NCBI GenBank assembly: GCA_035610835.1
Contig: CM069452.1
Location: 13,487,753 to 13,551,752, forward strand
Length of the DNA stretch: 64,000 nucleotides
From: Ophiura sarsii
Lineage: Eukaryota; Echinodermata; Ophiuroidea; Amphilepidida; Ophiuridae
Direction: 5' to 3'
Part shown: one piece after another, positions 46,212 through 57,642 of the stretch
Position numbering within the stretch: the first letter of the stretch is position 1
How the letters are laid out: each line of letters opens with the position of its first letter
Made by a program: the position numbers and the translations under genes
Notes under the pieces: generated by a model
Databases searched by the model: none
Seen by the model: only the letters and a program-made list of their open reading frames with translations
Told to the model about the DNA's origin: nothing

Positions 46212-46354
46212 ATTTGAACCAGGGACCTTCGGCACACGGGGCAAGGAATTTTCCAGTACACCACGGGTGTCAAGGCTACTTGGCAAAAAACTTCCACTCC
46301 GGTTATACAAACAGGCTGGGTTGTTGGATTTTGTTGGATTTTGTTGGGTTAGAG
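46212..46354 (-). mobile_element. tRNA-core element 7, truncated, minus
   Basis: On the minus strand it starts CTCTAACCCAACAAAATCC next to TTAA and carries CCGTGGTGTACTGG and GGTTCAAATCCT boxes, with GCCAAGTAGCCTTGACACC upstream as in element 1. The other terminus was not found. Confidence 0.6.
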
Positions 46355-46359
46355 TTAAT

Positions 46360-47141
46360 AAAGTAAAGGAAGCGTGTCATTAAATTGCAGTGAAATGAAA
46401 TATTCTTTTATTCAATATGATTAGAAATTATCATCAGTACTAAAAATGCCATTATTGCTAATTCAGTTTGCATACAATATGTAATTTGTGTAATATATAA
46501 CTTAGTCTGCCTGGCACTAAATCCATTAGAATGTTACTTATACTTTGACAGCAATAATTTGTGGCATTTAAAAGATGTGGAAATGGGTTAATTGTGTTAA
46601 GTCATATCTCAAAATGGCAATACTAACTTGTAACTGGTGTCATTAGAGCAGATCGCACTTGTGTACCAGGGGAGCCACTTAGATAAAAGTTGAAAGCATC
46701 TGTGTGCGAATTCGAATGTGTATTAAAGGTGCAGCCCATGCTAATGGTATCTAAATCTTTAATTTCAGAGAATAAAAGTGTCTTTTTTTAACAATTTGAT
46801 CTTAGTCCATGCTAAGGGTAGCTTGAGCTAAAAATCATGTTCATTAGGGTAGGAATAGCCTAAAAAGTAGCAATCAATTCTACTTCTATTTATTTATTCT
46901 TCTGTGGTCAATACGTTGTGCACGTATCAACTAGGTTCTTCCCATTTATTGCCCAACACAATTTTGGGGACAAATCACCTGACATAATTTAATTGAGGGA
47001 TTTCAAACACCCTAAAATATGATACTGTAGAAATATAAATTACTGCACTCCGAATGTGTTTAACAGCACACTTCAGTTAAGATTTTGCATTTCGTGTCAA
47101 ACTTATTAATCCAATGTTTGGCTATTTCTTGTATTTTTCAG
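46360..47141. other. Intron 3' part, nothing else recognised
   Basis: AT-rich sequence up to the pyrimidine-rich acceptor of exon B. Confidence 0.4.
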
Positions 47142-47274
47142 AGATGGAAGGTTGCAAAAAGGTGATGAGATTCTAATGATCAATGGACATAGTCTAATGG
47201 TAGTGACTCATAAAGATGTTGTGGATATACTACGCAAATCTGGCAGCATTGTACAACTCGTAATTGCAAGAAAG
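47142..47274 (+). CDS. PDZ-domain protein, exon B (C-terminal half of PDZ)
   Basis: A 133-bp exon with acceptor TTGTATTTTTCAG and donor AAAG|GTATCA. Its first base completes Arg46 and the following 44 codons complete the PDZ domain: DGRLQKGDEILMINGHSL at residues 47-64 (the strongly conserved GD-IL-ING core), then helix B with THKDVVDILRKS at 68-79 and the last strand VQLVIARK at 83-90. His69 lies at the first position of helix B, which in the family favours class I ligands (Ser/Thr at -2). Exons A and B together are 270 bp and begin and end in phase 0, so the pair is a skippable in-frame domain cassette. DIRS copy 2 begins about 980 bp downstream. Which scaffold protein this belongs to cannot be settled here. 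Confidence 0.88.
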
Positions 47275-47479
47275 GTATCAGGGTTTAACAACAATGAATG
47301 CATGATTGAAAAGGTTATCAGATCAGTCTAATTTATAGACTCAAAAAGCTTACGAGTTCCAAATAGTTTATCAATTCACAATAGCTTTATCAAAAGTGTA
47401 CCTGTGACTACTTCTAATGGTGGTTTACATACTATTTTGATATAATATTTGATGTGATATTAGAAGATATCTTCAAAGG

Positions 47480-47716
47480 CTATAGTTTGATCAGTTCCAA
47501 TTTGGCGAAGCCTCCTTACAATACAGCAGCGAATGAATACAGAAGGATGCGGGCACTGAAGGCAACAAGCGCACTGTGCATCATATGTGTGACCTGTGCA
47601 TGCGGCAGACATCGTGTGCGTTGTCCATAATAGCACACATACACTTGGATTACTTTTGCACGCGGAGAGATAGAAAATGATTATTTCTCGCCAATTTGGA
47701 ACTGTTTAAACTATAG
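47480..47716. mobile_element. CTATAGTTT-ended MITE, copy B
   Basis: CTATAGTTTGATCAGTTCC at the left; GCCAATTTGGAACTG and AAACTATAG at the right. The interior carries GCACTGTGCATCATATGTG as in the other copies. Confidence 0.75.
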
Positions 47717-48154
47717 TTGAATGTGAGCCCAATATTTCTTTCCAAGGATGTTGTCTTCTGATATCACATGAATGAGAAACCATCAGCTCTACCTCTGACT
47801 GCAATAAGATGCTGACTTTCCAAAACATTTTGGAAAAGGTAAGTTTATTATTTTTCAGTTGGACCCAGAACCATGAAAAAAATGGTCTGTTCTGATGTAA
47901 TTGCCTGTATATGGAGGCCTCCTTGTGCACTAAACAACATCTTGCAACTGTGGTTTTAAGATACTACTGAGTTGACCATTAAGTTATTCTCTGACGTTAC
48001 TGCATGAAGGTAAATGGAAAGCGTAAGAGTAAATATTTTGGGAGATCCTTTGACCACCTCAAACCAGTGTCCAGCAAGGGATACTTGTGTTTAGCTTGGC
48101 AAAATATTATCGTTGGATTGAACAGTCTTTCTCCTAAGCCAATTTTAATATTTA

Positions 48155-48234
48155 GAGAATAAAGGTATTGTTTTCAGACCATGCCCTTGTCAGACAATAC
48201 AACACGGGTGCAGTCTAAAACAATACCTTTATTC
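48155..48234. repeat. Short palindromic element
   Basis: AGAATAAAGGTATTGTTTT is mirrored by AAAACAATACCTTTATTCT; arms are about 24 bp. It lies just left of DIRS copy 2. Confidence 0.7.
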
Positions 48235-48267
48235 TAATTCCTAAACAGTCATATTTATTACATTATA

Positions 48268-48451
48268 ATTATTCCCAATCCCCATCAGTTTCACATTTGC
48301 AATAATCTCTCAAGTAGATTATCATACCAAGCAAAAGTCTAACAGATCGTATTTTGCCCCTTCCCTCATGGATATACCAAATATAGTTCTCCCAGTCCCC
48401 ATCTAGGCAACCGCATTTACGTGATAAAAACTGGCAACACCCTCTAAATTT
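48268..48451 (+). repeat. Left inverted terminal repeat of DIRS copy 2
   Basis: Matches 6645-6827 and the reverse complement of 55768-55951. Confidence 0.85.
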
Positions 48452-48886
48452 TCTTGTGTCAACCCAGATAGACGTTTGTTCGCCGAGTGGGTAAGATTGA
48501 CCAAGTATTTGAGCCCTTAAGTAAGGCTCAGTTATCAATAATGTCAAGCATATTGTTTAGCATATAGATCGTAATTCATCTGAGATGTTTTGGTAAATTT
48601 CGTATTTTCAGAATACGAGATTTACAGCCCCTTTTTTATTTTTGCTACGACGAGTTCGTTCCAAATTGTCATTCAAAATGGCGGCAAGTTAGTGTCGTCG
48701 AATTCGTGACCCATTGATCGGGACTGTCGAATTCTCTTCTATTGCTTCGGAGGCCGGTTATATTTTGTTATTGTATTATATATTATAATGTTTATATATA
48801 TATTTATATGACCTATGTGACTCCGATTTGTCCTTATGAATGCATGCAACTGTTTAAAGTATCCCGCATGTGAGTTGTTTCCCGAT

Positions 48887-49230
48887 CACGCCGAGGAACG
48901 ACGGACATATTTTCATTACGTCTTATTGTTGTTTTATAGATATTATAGACATATACGACGGGTATAAAACAGATTATAAATATTGTTATTTTGTTGTTAT
49001 ACTGATTAAAAATTGATTCTTGATGACCTATGTGACCCCGATTGTCCTATGCTCATGCTTCTGTAACTGTTTAGAGTACCCCGCATGTCGGTTCCCGACT
49101 TGATTTAATTAAATAGTTTATTTCACGCCGAGAAACGAAGGACATTTCTTCTCATTACGTATTATGATTTTTATACTGATTAATTTCACGCCGAGGGTCG
49201 ACGGACGAATATTTATCATTACGTATTATG
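48887..49230 (+). repeat. DIRS leader repeats, copy 2
   Basis: Three CACGCCGAG-type blocks at 48887, 49124 and 49187, as in copy 1. Confidence 0.6.
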
Positions 49231-49891
49231 GTTATTATACTGATTTATTTGATTCTTTATGACTCATTGTATTCATTTTCTACAACCTGTTTCCCTTTGT
49301 GTTTAATCATGAGGTATTGCCGACATCATCTTGTTATGTACATCGTAGATGTTCAAGATTAAAATAGATGTAGCTGGACTCGGATAAACCGAACTCATTC
49401 TGGGAGGAGATTGAGCAGCTAAAATTGTCATTTCCCCTCCCAAGTCTATACCTAAGATCAGACCCAAAACTAACTTAGTCAGGTTGTATACTATAGTATT
49501 TATAAGGTAAATCCTCTTCAGTCTGATTCCCTTTGTTTACATTCATTCTACTATGAAGTACTACCGTGTATACTACCCCTACCAGAGGGGAACCTTCATT
49601 CATCCCGATATTTACACCACCGTTGTTCCAGTAATAACTTTTGCAAGCTAGACGCCGATTTACCGGCCGCTTTTTGGGATGTATTTGTGCAGTACGGCAG
49701 CCATTGTCTTTTCCCCTCCAAAGGCTTTAACTAGACATAGACCAGAGGTAGATCTGTTTTCTAAACCTCCTAGTTTTCCGTTTTTCCTTTCCCTCCCTAG
49801 CCATACCTTTACACATTTCTAGAGTTTATCTGTTATATAATAGACCCTACATGTATTGTATTCGCCACTCTGGTCGCTGGTGTACGCCCGT

Positions 49892-50378
49892 CTATTCTTT
49901 ATTAGGCCGTTCGATCACCCGAGGGGTGCCACCTCCCTCGCAGAGGTGACGGTGCTTTGGTGTCAAGAACAGCCAGGGTAGTTTTTACAAAAGAAATAAA
50001 CTTCGCTGGCAGTTCCTAGTCACACCAAATTTTTAACCCCCTGTTCCTAAGAGACTAAAACTGTCGAACAGGGGGAGGCCACTTTTTGTTTTGACCACTG
50101 TGCGTTAGGTCTGTTGTAAATCTGTTTCTGGACAGCATTAGATTTACCCAAATTATACTCGCGATTCTGAGCTGATCGCAGGTGAACGGTCGGCTATTCT
50201 GTTTAATAAAGCTGATCGATCACCCGAGGGGATCCACCTCCCACGTAAAGGTGACGGTGCAGGGGTCGTGAACAGTCAGGGAAGCTTTACAGCTCCTCTG
50301 ACGGTTCCTAGTCATACCAGTTCTGATGGTGTGCAGATCCCCTCTCCCTGTTCCAATCAAACGAGCGAACAGGGGGAG
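49892..50378 (+). repeat. Direct duplication in DIRS leader, copy 2
   Basis: Units 49892-50077 and 50194-50378 correspond to 8262-8446 and 8563-8747. Confidence 0.7.
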
Positions 50379-52556
50379 AAATCCATTCCGGTAGTATCAG
50401 GAAACACCTCACGAGGGGGTGTTCTCCCTGCCGTTATGACGTTCAGTAACAGAAAAACAACCTCCCATGATGGTGACCGTGCTTATAATAGAGGTTGTTG
50501 TGTTTCCCCCCCCGGAAATACTGGTGAGACTGTTACTGATGAGGGGAGCACGGAAAGGGGAGCGCCTGTAAATAGACAGGTGGTTCCTCTCTCCACTCAG
50601 GCATGTGAATCTATACCATCAAACACGCACCCAGATCACATCCTGGCTCCACCGGGCGGTGTAATTTCCTCACGAGGCTATTATACTGCTCCTATTGTTG
50701 CTCTAGAGTCAGTTGTCGCACACCACCCCTCTTTACGGGGGGGTTTTGGTGCACAGCTACAGAGTAGGGGATCTCACCGGGGGGACCAGGGTACGCTATT
50801 TTATAGTAGTAACCTAGTCTCCTCCCCCAAAGACGCTTCTCGTACGGTAAATATTGACCCTCTTACCACAGATCCGGTCCGTATTGCCCAGAGTCGCGCC
50901 CCTGATTATCGCGCAAATATTTCCCCCCCGGAAATATCGGATATCAATCAGGGTATTTGTGACAAAGGTTCTTTAGAACCTATTATGTCACGATCCAGTG
51001 ACAATAATCGCTATCCGAAAGCAAACTCGTCACGCACTGACTATCGAGATGATTATAGATCGAGTGGTCTCGCTTACCGTAATCCCTCTTTAGAGGATAA
51101 CAGTGCAAGTCAAAGAGATGCATACAGGGGTACTCAAGGAGAGTTAAGCGATGCATACAGTAGACAAAGGAATTCACACGGGGGAGACTTTGACTATTAT
51201 CCTGGCTCTTACCGCCAGACAATTCACCCTAATTATGGTCAGCAAGTAGCTACCACTTCAAGGGTCATTGAACGACCGACCATGGGATCGCTTGAGGATT
51301 ATAACTCATTCTATCAATGGCAGCAGTTTAAAGCTTTTCAGGCTAGAGTTAATACTGAGGGAAATTCCCAACCAACTCTTACACAGCCACGGGCGAATCA
51401 CAATGTCACACAACCCACGGCTGCCCGTACTAGTACTAACAGTACTCAATCATCCCAGGTAGTCGCTACTACTGTCCCTTCTACTACTACTACTACTACA
51501 GTCACGGACTTAGTCAGCGTAGACGAGGAGGAGGATATCATCGAAGAGGAAGACGATGATGATTATGGGAATTATGATGATGATGATGATGACCTGTCAC
51601 AGGGTTCAGGTGAACATAACTCAGACAATGATCCTGACAACTCTGGTATTTTCCCGGCCAATGTCCTGATAAGGAAGGAAATTTCTGAGGATGAACCTTC
51701 TCCTTTTGGGTTGGCTTGGCAGTCAAACAAAACTAAGAATATCTTCCAACGAAACAGAGTTGATCCTATCAACAGCTATGCAGCCAGTGCTATGGGACTG
51801 GCGCCCCCTGATGTTCCAGAGGAGTATTCCGGCGGATCTTTTTTCTTCGATAGCCTTAGTGAGCCGGCAGCGACGACTTCGACTCCTACTCTTTCTCTTC
51901 CCAACGAAATTTTCACGGAAATGTCGAAGGTTAGGAACAAGGACAAACTGACTCTGGATAAGGAAGCCAGAATTGATAGAAGGGAAGCCATTGCGGCATT
52001 CAGAGTCTGCCCAACGGATGAAACCGAGTGTTTCGGTATCTCTTCCATCGATAAAGGAGTCATGGACTATATGAAGCCGAAATCTTCTTCAGTCAATAAC
52101 TTCTCGAAGGAATGGGAGGAGGTACTATCGGCCGAACAGGAGGAACTTTCTGTTATCAGAAGACTCAGTATCTTCCAGATGTCGGTGATTAACGCCCTTG
52201 CTTTGGATCTCCAGCCTTCTCTTTTGAAAAAACCTTCGGAGGAAGTACAGAGATCGTACGCTTCAGCACGACTCGCCATGGACATGTCAGGTCGTGTACT
52301 TCAGGGGACGACGATAGACATTCGTTTTTTCTCAAAGGATGAAGGTCTCTCCTTTCGATCAGAGATCGCACAAACGAGATGGATTTTCATCTCTTTTTTC
52401 TTTCCGTCATTTGTCCTTGAAAACAACGGAAACATGGGGAGCCAAGTGATTTCCAGGACTCTAGTTATTTACATATATAACTTTGTATGCCGCGTGCCTG
52501 TCTACGGCCATATCACGTCGGATAGATCGGTTTTCTCATCCAATTACCGAAGTTGA
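50268..52556 (+). CDS. DIRS Gag-like protein, 762 codons open
   Basis: A long open frame reading from a GTG at 50268. No ATG supports this start, and the frame is open back to a stop at 50139, so the true N-terminus is uncertain; in-frame ATGs occur at residue 57 and at 50982 (residue 239). Residues 1-240 are Ser/Pro/Thr-rich and 240-400 are Arg/Tyr/Gln-rich. A Thr run is followed by an acidic tract at about 417-447. A conserved-looking helical block with many charged residues (KEWEEVLSAEQEEL, SARLAMDMSGRVLQ) lies at about 598-685. By position it is the Gag of a DIRS retrotransposon, expected to package RNA in a cytoplasmic particle. No zinc knuckle is seen. The last ~20 codons are read from the 5S-like sequence and the frame stops at a TGA within its box A region. 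Alternative: an unrelated ORF1 protein. Confidence 0.65.
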   Translation: MNSQGSFTAPLTVPSHTSSDGVQIPSPCSNQTSEQGEKSIPVVSGNTSRGGVLPAVMTFSNRKTTSHDGDRAYNRGCCVSPPGNTGETVTDEGSTERGAPVNRQVVPLSTQACESIPSNTHPDHILAPPGGVISSRGYYTAPIVALESVVAHHPSLRGGFGAQLQSRGSHRGDQGTLFYSSNLVSSPKDASRTVNIDPLTTDPVRIAQSRAPDYRANISPPEISDINQGICDKGSLEPIMSRSSDNNRYPKANSSRTDYRDDYRSSGLAYRNPSLEDNSASQRDAYRGTQGELSDAYSRQRNSHGGDFDYYPGSYRQTIHPNYGQQVATTSRVIERPTMGSLEDYNSFYQWQQFKAFQARVNTEGNSQPTLTQPRANHNVTQPTAARTSTNSTQSSQVVATTVPSTTTTTTVTDLVSVDEEEDIIEEEDDDDYGNYDDDDDDLSQGSGEHNSDNDPDNSGIFPANVLIRKEISEDEPSPFGLAWQSNKTKNIFQRNRVDPINSYAASAMGLAPPDVPEEYSGGSFFFDSLSEPAATTSTPTLSLPNEIFTEMSKVRNKDKLTLDKEARIDRREAIAAFRVCPTDETECFGISSIDKGVMDYMKPKSSSVNNFSKEWEEVLSAEQEELSVIRRLSIFQMSVINALALDLQPSLLKKPSEEVQRSYASARLAMDMSGRVLQGTTIDIRFFSKDEGLSFRSEIAQTRWIFISFFFPSFVLENNGNMGSQVISRTLVIYIYNFVCRVPVYGHITSDRSVFSSNYRS

Positions 52557-52622
52557 GCGACGTCGGGCCCGGTAGTACTTGGATGGGAGTCCGCCGGCCT
52601 GGGTATACCGGGAGCTGTATAT
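52500..52622 (+). ncRNA. 5S rRNA-like sequence inside DIRS copy 2
   Basis: Identical in all landmarks to 10873-10994: GTCTACGGCC start, GAAGTTGAGC, GGGCCCGGTAGTACTTGGAT, ATACCGGGAGCTG, then a TTTTTT run. It overlaps the final codons of the Gag-like ORF. In a functional 5S gene these internal elements bind TFIIIA for polymerase III transcription, so the element may carry an internal pol III promoter; activity is not shown by sequence. Confidence 0.8.
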
Positions 52623-52624
52623 AT

Positions 52625-54690
52625 TTTTTATAAGAATATACACATCGACCTAACTTACTTTTTCAGCTGACTCTGATGTCAATCTGACAAGTATAGACTG
52701 ACTTTCCTAGTTTGAATATTTATCTCTTTCAACGTGGGCCTTGGAGCCAGGCCGCGCCTTTATCGAGTTTTTTTTTCTTCAATTGGAAGTTTTTTCTTAT
52801 CGTCTGACACGGAAGCGCTACGAGAAGAATCATCTATACACTATTCTGCGAGACGGCCTATATAGGACGGTCTTCTTTTTTCCTGGTTGGAAATCTTTGT
52901 TGTCTGTTATATATATATATATATATATCACTTTTTCACTACATTGGATCCTCTGAGTTCATTTCATGATCTCTTCTTCTTCTTCTTTGATGCAGTTCAA
53001 CACTCCTGGTGGAGTAATGCGAACCGTATCTCCTTTTTTGGTTTCATGACCACATTATGGAAGGTGGACACTTGTACATATTTATCCTGATTACGGTGCG
53101 AAATGGACTTCTGACTTCATTTCTTGACCTCCGATAGCGGGTCTGAACCGTCTCACTAGCCTGATCTATTCACGAGTTTTTCGAGGCTAGAGGACAGGAT
53201 TTATCACGAGTTTTGGGGTTTTTATTCTTCACTACATTAGATCTTCTGAGTTCATTTCATGATCTCTTCTTCTTCTTCTTCTTCTTTGATGCAGTTCAAC
53301 ACTCCTGGGGGAGTGATGCGAACCGATTTTCCTTTTTGGTTTTTACGCCCACATTATGGATCATCACACGTTGGTATTATATTTTCATTTTATGCCATTT
53401 TCTATATATATTCCTTTCCGTGTTCATTTAAATCCGACACCCTCTGTTGTCCGATATTGTGTTCGGATAGAGACTTTGAAACCTTTTTAGCTTTTACAGT
53501 AGTTCATTGTTCATTCCTTGAACGGAAATGAAATGGGAATTTCATGACGATCCTCTGTGTGAGTTTGACGTATCCGGGCTCGGACTCTGGAGGTTTTTAT
53601 TTTATTTTTACGGAATAAATCGCATCTTTTTATTTATTCAATTTTTTCCAGGAATGTTCAACGATTTTCTACTCTGAGAAAACGTGGAGGGGTGAAATTC
53701 AGAGTAGGGTTTTTCACCCCCTTGTTGGGACAAGTGGGTCTCTGACGCCCTCGAAAATAACTTGTATAATTCGCGTGGTACCGTCGTTTTTATCGACTAT
53801 ATCACCTTTTCAGTTTACAAGTTTGTTTGTTTGTTTTTTATTTTTATCTGTTTAACAGATGTCATTAAAAACAAAGACCCAGACATTGGGCATGGCAATT
53901 ACATGTTTTTATTCTCGCAGACTATTTACCAAGAGGGGTATTTTTTGCGTGCATCTACGATTGGTCTCTCTCTCTCTCTCTCGAAACCTATCTTTCGGGA
54001 CCTCGTGGCCGGGCTCTTGCGGTCCTAGTTCAACATATGTATGGGGAAATCGCTGACTCTGTGAGGTCAAGTTTGGATCCTGGTCTACATTCATCCAATG
54101 TCTATGGATATTTATCTGTTTTCATACAGACTGGGCCCAGTCCTTTTCATACAGGATGCCGGGATGGTGGTTCTATTGTCCACAGTCGCCAGACATCACA
54201 TCAGATGATGTACCGTATGGAAGGTTGATCCAGGTACGGTAAATGGGGAGACCACGAACTTCCCGAGATCAATATTCGACCTTGGCCTACAAGCAGCCAC
54301 GGTCAACTTTTATTCCTAATTGAGGGCATGGAGTTTTATTTTTCTTCTCGTCCCTTAAACTCGTATCATATGGCCCTCATATAGGCCTACAATTGGAGCC
54401 TTTACAAGCGACGCCAATAAGATTGATCGCTATATGACGTTCTTTTCTTTTTTTCTTATAACCGTTGCATCAGGAAAGTGTTGCTCGGAGCCTCTTTTCT
54501 TATGCATAGGGATGTTATACGTTTCTTTGATTTATGTAAACTTGGGTAACCCTATTCTTTTTAAAGATAGAGAGATGTTACACGATGTGTTTGGAACACC
54601 CTGTAATTATGTTTACGTTTACCATATAAGGCTTAATGGACTTTGCACCAATCTACTGTACGAACACAGGCTTGGATTGGGAGACAGGCT
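52625..54690 (+). other. DIRS copy 2 region without recognisable coding
   Basis: Counterpart of 11000-13080, with frames broken in the same way. It contains the duplicated pyrimidine-tract blocks (52936-53061, 53227-53360) and the GGGGTGAAA..TTTCACCCC hairpin near 53690-53720. Reverse transcriptase/RNase H not recognised. Confidence 0.5.
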
Positions 54691-54699
54691 CCGTTTAGC

Positions 54700-55203
54700 T
54701 GGGCAAAACGTGCTTCGTCCTGCCTAGAACTCGCAACAACTAGCGTGGGGATTTTTACGATTTTCAGCAAGGCGACGGGAGTTACTCTCTATTTTCGCCC
54801 AGGATTTTTAGCTAAAAACGAGAGAAACGACTACTCCGCGACACCCTTGTTCTTACCTTATCTATAAAGGCAGAACAGTAGGGATCACTTATATGGTATC
54901 TAGATAAAACCAGTAGCATTTTAGAGGCGAGGAAACACGTCTGTCGTCTGTTTATCTCTAGTAAAAAGCCATATAAAGCTGTCGCAAGGATCAGGTTGGT
55001 TGGTTGACGCGATTCGATTAGCGAAAGCCACGAATAACGACAGCGTACCACTAGGCCACAGTGTGACTGTTAGAGCATACTACGCGACTTGCACACTCGC
55101 TAAAGGGATTTCTATTAACGAAATCCCCAATACAGTATCATGGAAATCCGATACGACATTTACCTCTTCATATCTGAAGGATATCCATCTCAGAACTGAT
55201 TGA
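54700..55203 (+). pseudogene. DIRS tyrosine recombinase, C-terminal remnant, copy 2
   Basis: Same disrupted motif series as 13081-13578: PGFLAKNERN, RLFISSKKPYKAV, HSV..RAY, WKSDTTF and SYLKD, in changing frames. The last 67 codons (55000-55203) stay open in both copies and contain the catalytic His, Arg and Tyr region. The Ser-to-Ile change at GIS(S/I)NEI is one of few differences from copy 1. Confidence 0.65.
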
Positions 55204-55580
55204 GGCAGGTATGCTTCGGCCGTCTTGGACGGGGAAAGCAATACCAACTAGACACACTACCAACTAGACGATACACCCGTTTTTGCGACACATCCCCGTT
55301 TTTTATGACATCACTTATGACGTCTTTGAGACAGGTTCGTATTTTAAGATGATATCTTTAACTTATCCTATAAGGTTTACTACACTATTTACGTTTTAAG
55401 TAAGCTTAATTAACCTGTATACTAGGTTAATACGGTTAGTTATTTATATCAAGGTGGTTTTATTATTATGGTTTCCTATCGTTTTTTGACCCCTCGTGTT
55501 TGTATACACTTGTTTCCCAATCCCTATCAGTTTACTGCATCCGATGATTGGCCTTTCACCGCCATTCGCCGTGTCAATCG

Positions 55581-55700
55581 ATTGCAAATGTGAAACTGAT
55601 GGGGATTGGGAATAATTATAATGTAATAAATTAAAAAAGGACCCTTTAGGATGTCCTTTTATTTATCAATTATAGTATTATTCCCAATCCCCATCAGTTT
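55581..55700. repeat. Internal complementary region, DIRS copy 2
   Basis: Complementary to both outer ends of the element, as in copy 1. Confidence 0.8.
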
Positions 55701-55767
55701 GTCCCGCCACCGGCCCCTGGCTTAATCACGATGCCTTCGCTCGTCGTTTACGTTTTTCTCCAAAGAG

Positions 55768-55951
55768 AAATTTAGAGGGTGTTGCCAGTTTTTATCACGT
55801 AAATGCGGTTGCCTAGATGGGGACTGGGAGAACTATATTTGGTATATCCATGAGGGAAGGGGCAAAATACGATCTGTTAGACTTTTGCTTGGTATGATAA
55901 TCTACTTGAGAGATTATTGCAAATGTGAAACTGATGGGGATTGGGAATAAT
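55768..55951 (-). repeat. Right inverted terminal repeat of DIRS copy 2
   Basis: Reverse complement of 48268-48451. Confidence 0.85.
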
Positions 55952-55999
55952 ACTATAATTGATAAATAAAAGGACATTCTAAAGGGTCCTTTTTTAACT

Positions 56000-57640
56000 T
56001 TAGACATTTATCTAATCAAAAGTGCCCACATTTATCAACTTTTACCCCTGTTAGTATCGAATAACCCCAAAACATTCCATCCGATCCCGTGCGGTGAGTA
56101 CACCATGCATCGAGTACACCATGCGTCAGCGTAATGCGCCACATAAGCACGCAGGAAAATCGCAGTACACACACTGCAGAAGTGCGCGTTATGGCAGAAC
56201 ACATTAGTTACCACGCAATGCGCAAGGATGGTCACGCTAATTAATGTACGTCGTCTTAAGTTGTCTGATATAAATGTCGCCGATTTCTCTGAGAACCAAT
56301 GAGAATTGCTTAAACATTCTTAGCTGTTTAAGAATAACTTGTATTAGGTTGGTGGGTCAGAGGGTCTATGAATAGATCTAGGTATAAAAATCAACAATGC
56401 TTTTGCTCTGTTCACTTCTAATGACCAGCACACTTCACTGGTTTAAAATAGATTTATCTGGTTTTAAATCTATAATGTACCTCATCATGACACACCTTTT
56501 GTCTGATGTGACACATAAGGGGTTAGGTATTCATGCATGCCAACTTTTACAGGTTTTGATATAGACACTATGGTAACTGTCACTCAGTCATAGTCTCATA
56601 TTATAGTAGACAATTCACTGACCTAAGCATAACTATCAGGTCATGTGCACCCTTGGGATCACATCTCATACCCAGAAATCAGAGGTCATGAATTTAGTAC
56701 ACTTGTGTATATGGGTCATTAAACTTTGCATTTGAGACTGGGTTACCATGAGATCAAGCTCAAGACAGATATATTCAAGACAACAGGTAGATAACTCCAA
56801 ACATGATAAAGGCTAGACATTATATGGAAAACACTTGAATACTACTGGGAACATTTTAAATCACTTTTGTAATATTTTCAGTGAACTGCAGAAAACATTA
56901 TAGGTAACAATGAGTAAGCGTTTCTTTCATATTTGAAGATTGTTTTATTTTCCTCTCATGGGATTAACTGGAGATTAAAACACTTAAATGCATCATGACT
57001 TAGTCCAAAAATGTCCCCTTGCAAACTTTTCAATGCAATGTAACATTCAACACTTTGCCAGAAATGGTGGGTTGAATTGATTTATCAAGTTAGCTGTTGG
57101 CAGATGTATGAATAACTATGTGTTGTAACATGAACAGACAGAAAACGGAAAGAACAAACACTCACTAGACGTCATACTGGCAGGCATGTGATAGTTCCTC
57201 GATGTAATGTTGTCATGCTTTTAAGTTTTTATGAATGGAGAACATGTCCTTATATCTAGAGTCCACACAAAATGGGTGTATAACTTCATTTTCAAGAGCA
57301 AATAATTAGTGTTTATATTTATTATTCGCCTTCTTTGTGCAGTGAAGTTAGTGCCTATTTCATTGATAGACACATAATTTCTGATGATTGCTAGTATTAT
57401 TCTTTGATCACACAGATGAATTTGAATGCTTTGAGTTGTACATGTAGTGATGCAGTAATTTGATAATAATCTGTGATAACTGGAATAAATCACAACATAC
57501 ATGTAGAGTAGGGTAAATTGCATAGCTATTCCCCTTACAATACAAGCCCAACAGCTGGCTACTGTTGGACACGGATGAGAGTGCCCAACTCTTTTTTTAA
57601 CAAACATGTTTAACTGAGGGTACTATAGTAAGTGTCATAA
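56000..57640. other. Non-coding stretch, no gene recognised
   Basis: Contains a locally GC-richer piece at 56080-56240 with a doubled GAGTACACCATGC. The 128-codon minus ORF at 57221-57607 has no domain signal. Confidence 0.4.
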
Positions 57641-57642
57641 TA

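Larger units (their letters stand above)
15241..47141 (+). other. 31.9-kb intron within the PDZ domain
   Basis: Bounded by GTGAGG at the left and TATTTTTCAG at the right, splitting the Arg46 codon after its second base. It contains no cellular gene I could recognise on either strand. The annotated repeats fill it; stretches between them (for example 19220-20500, 21050-22400, 25320-26780, 30660-31740, 35250-36480, 38200-41160) show only AT-rich DNA, homopolymers and chance ORFs. Confidence 0.75.
48253..55997 (+). mobile_element. DIRS1-like retrotransposon, copy 2, gag open
   Basis: Same organisation and orientation as 6629-14372, differing by scattered substitutions and small indels mostly in homopolymers. 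ITRs 48268-48451 and 55768-55951, ICR 55581-55700. Unlike copy 1, the Gag-like frame is open. The recombinase remnant carries the same disruptions, so the common source was already defective there. The flanks (ACAGTCATA at left, ACTTTAGACATT at right) differ from those of copy 1, so it is an independent insertion and not a duplication of a larger segment. Confidence 0.8.

Noticed and set aside
57221..57607. A 128-codon minus ORF
   Set aside because: Hydrophobic/Tyr-rich without domain or splice context; length is within chance for AT-rich DNA of this size.
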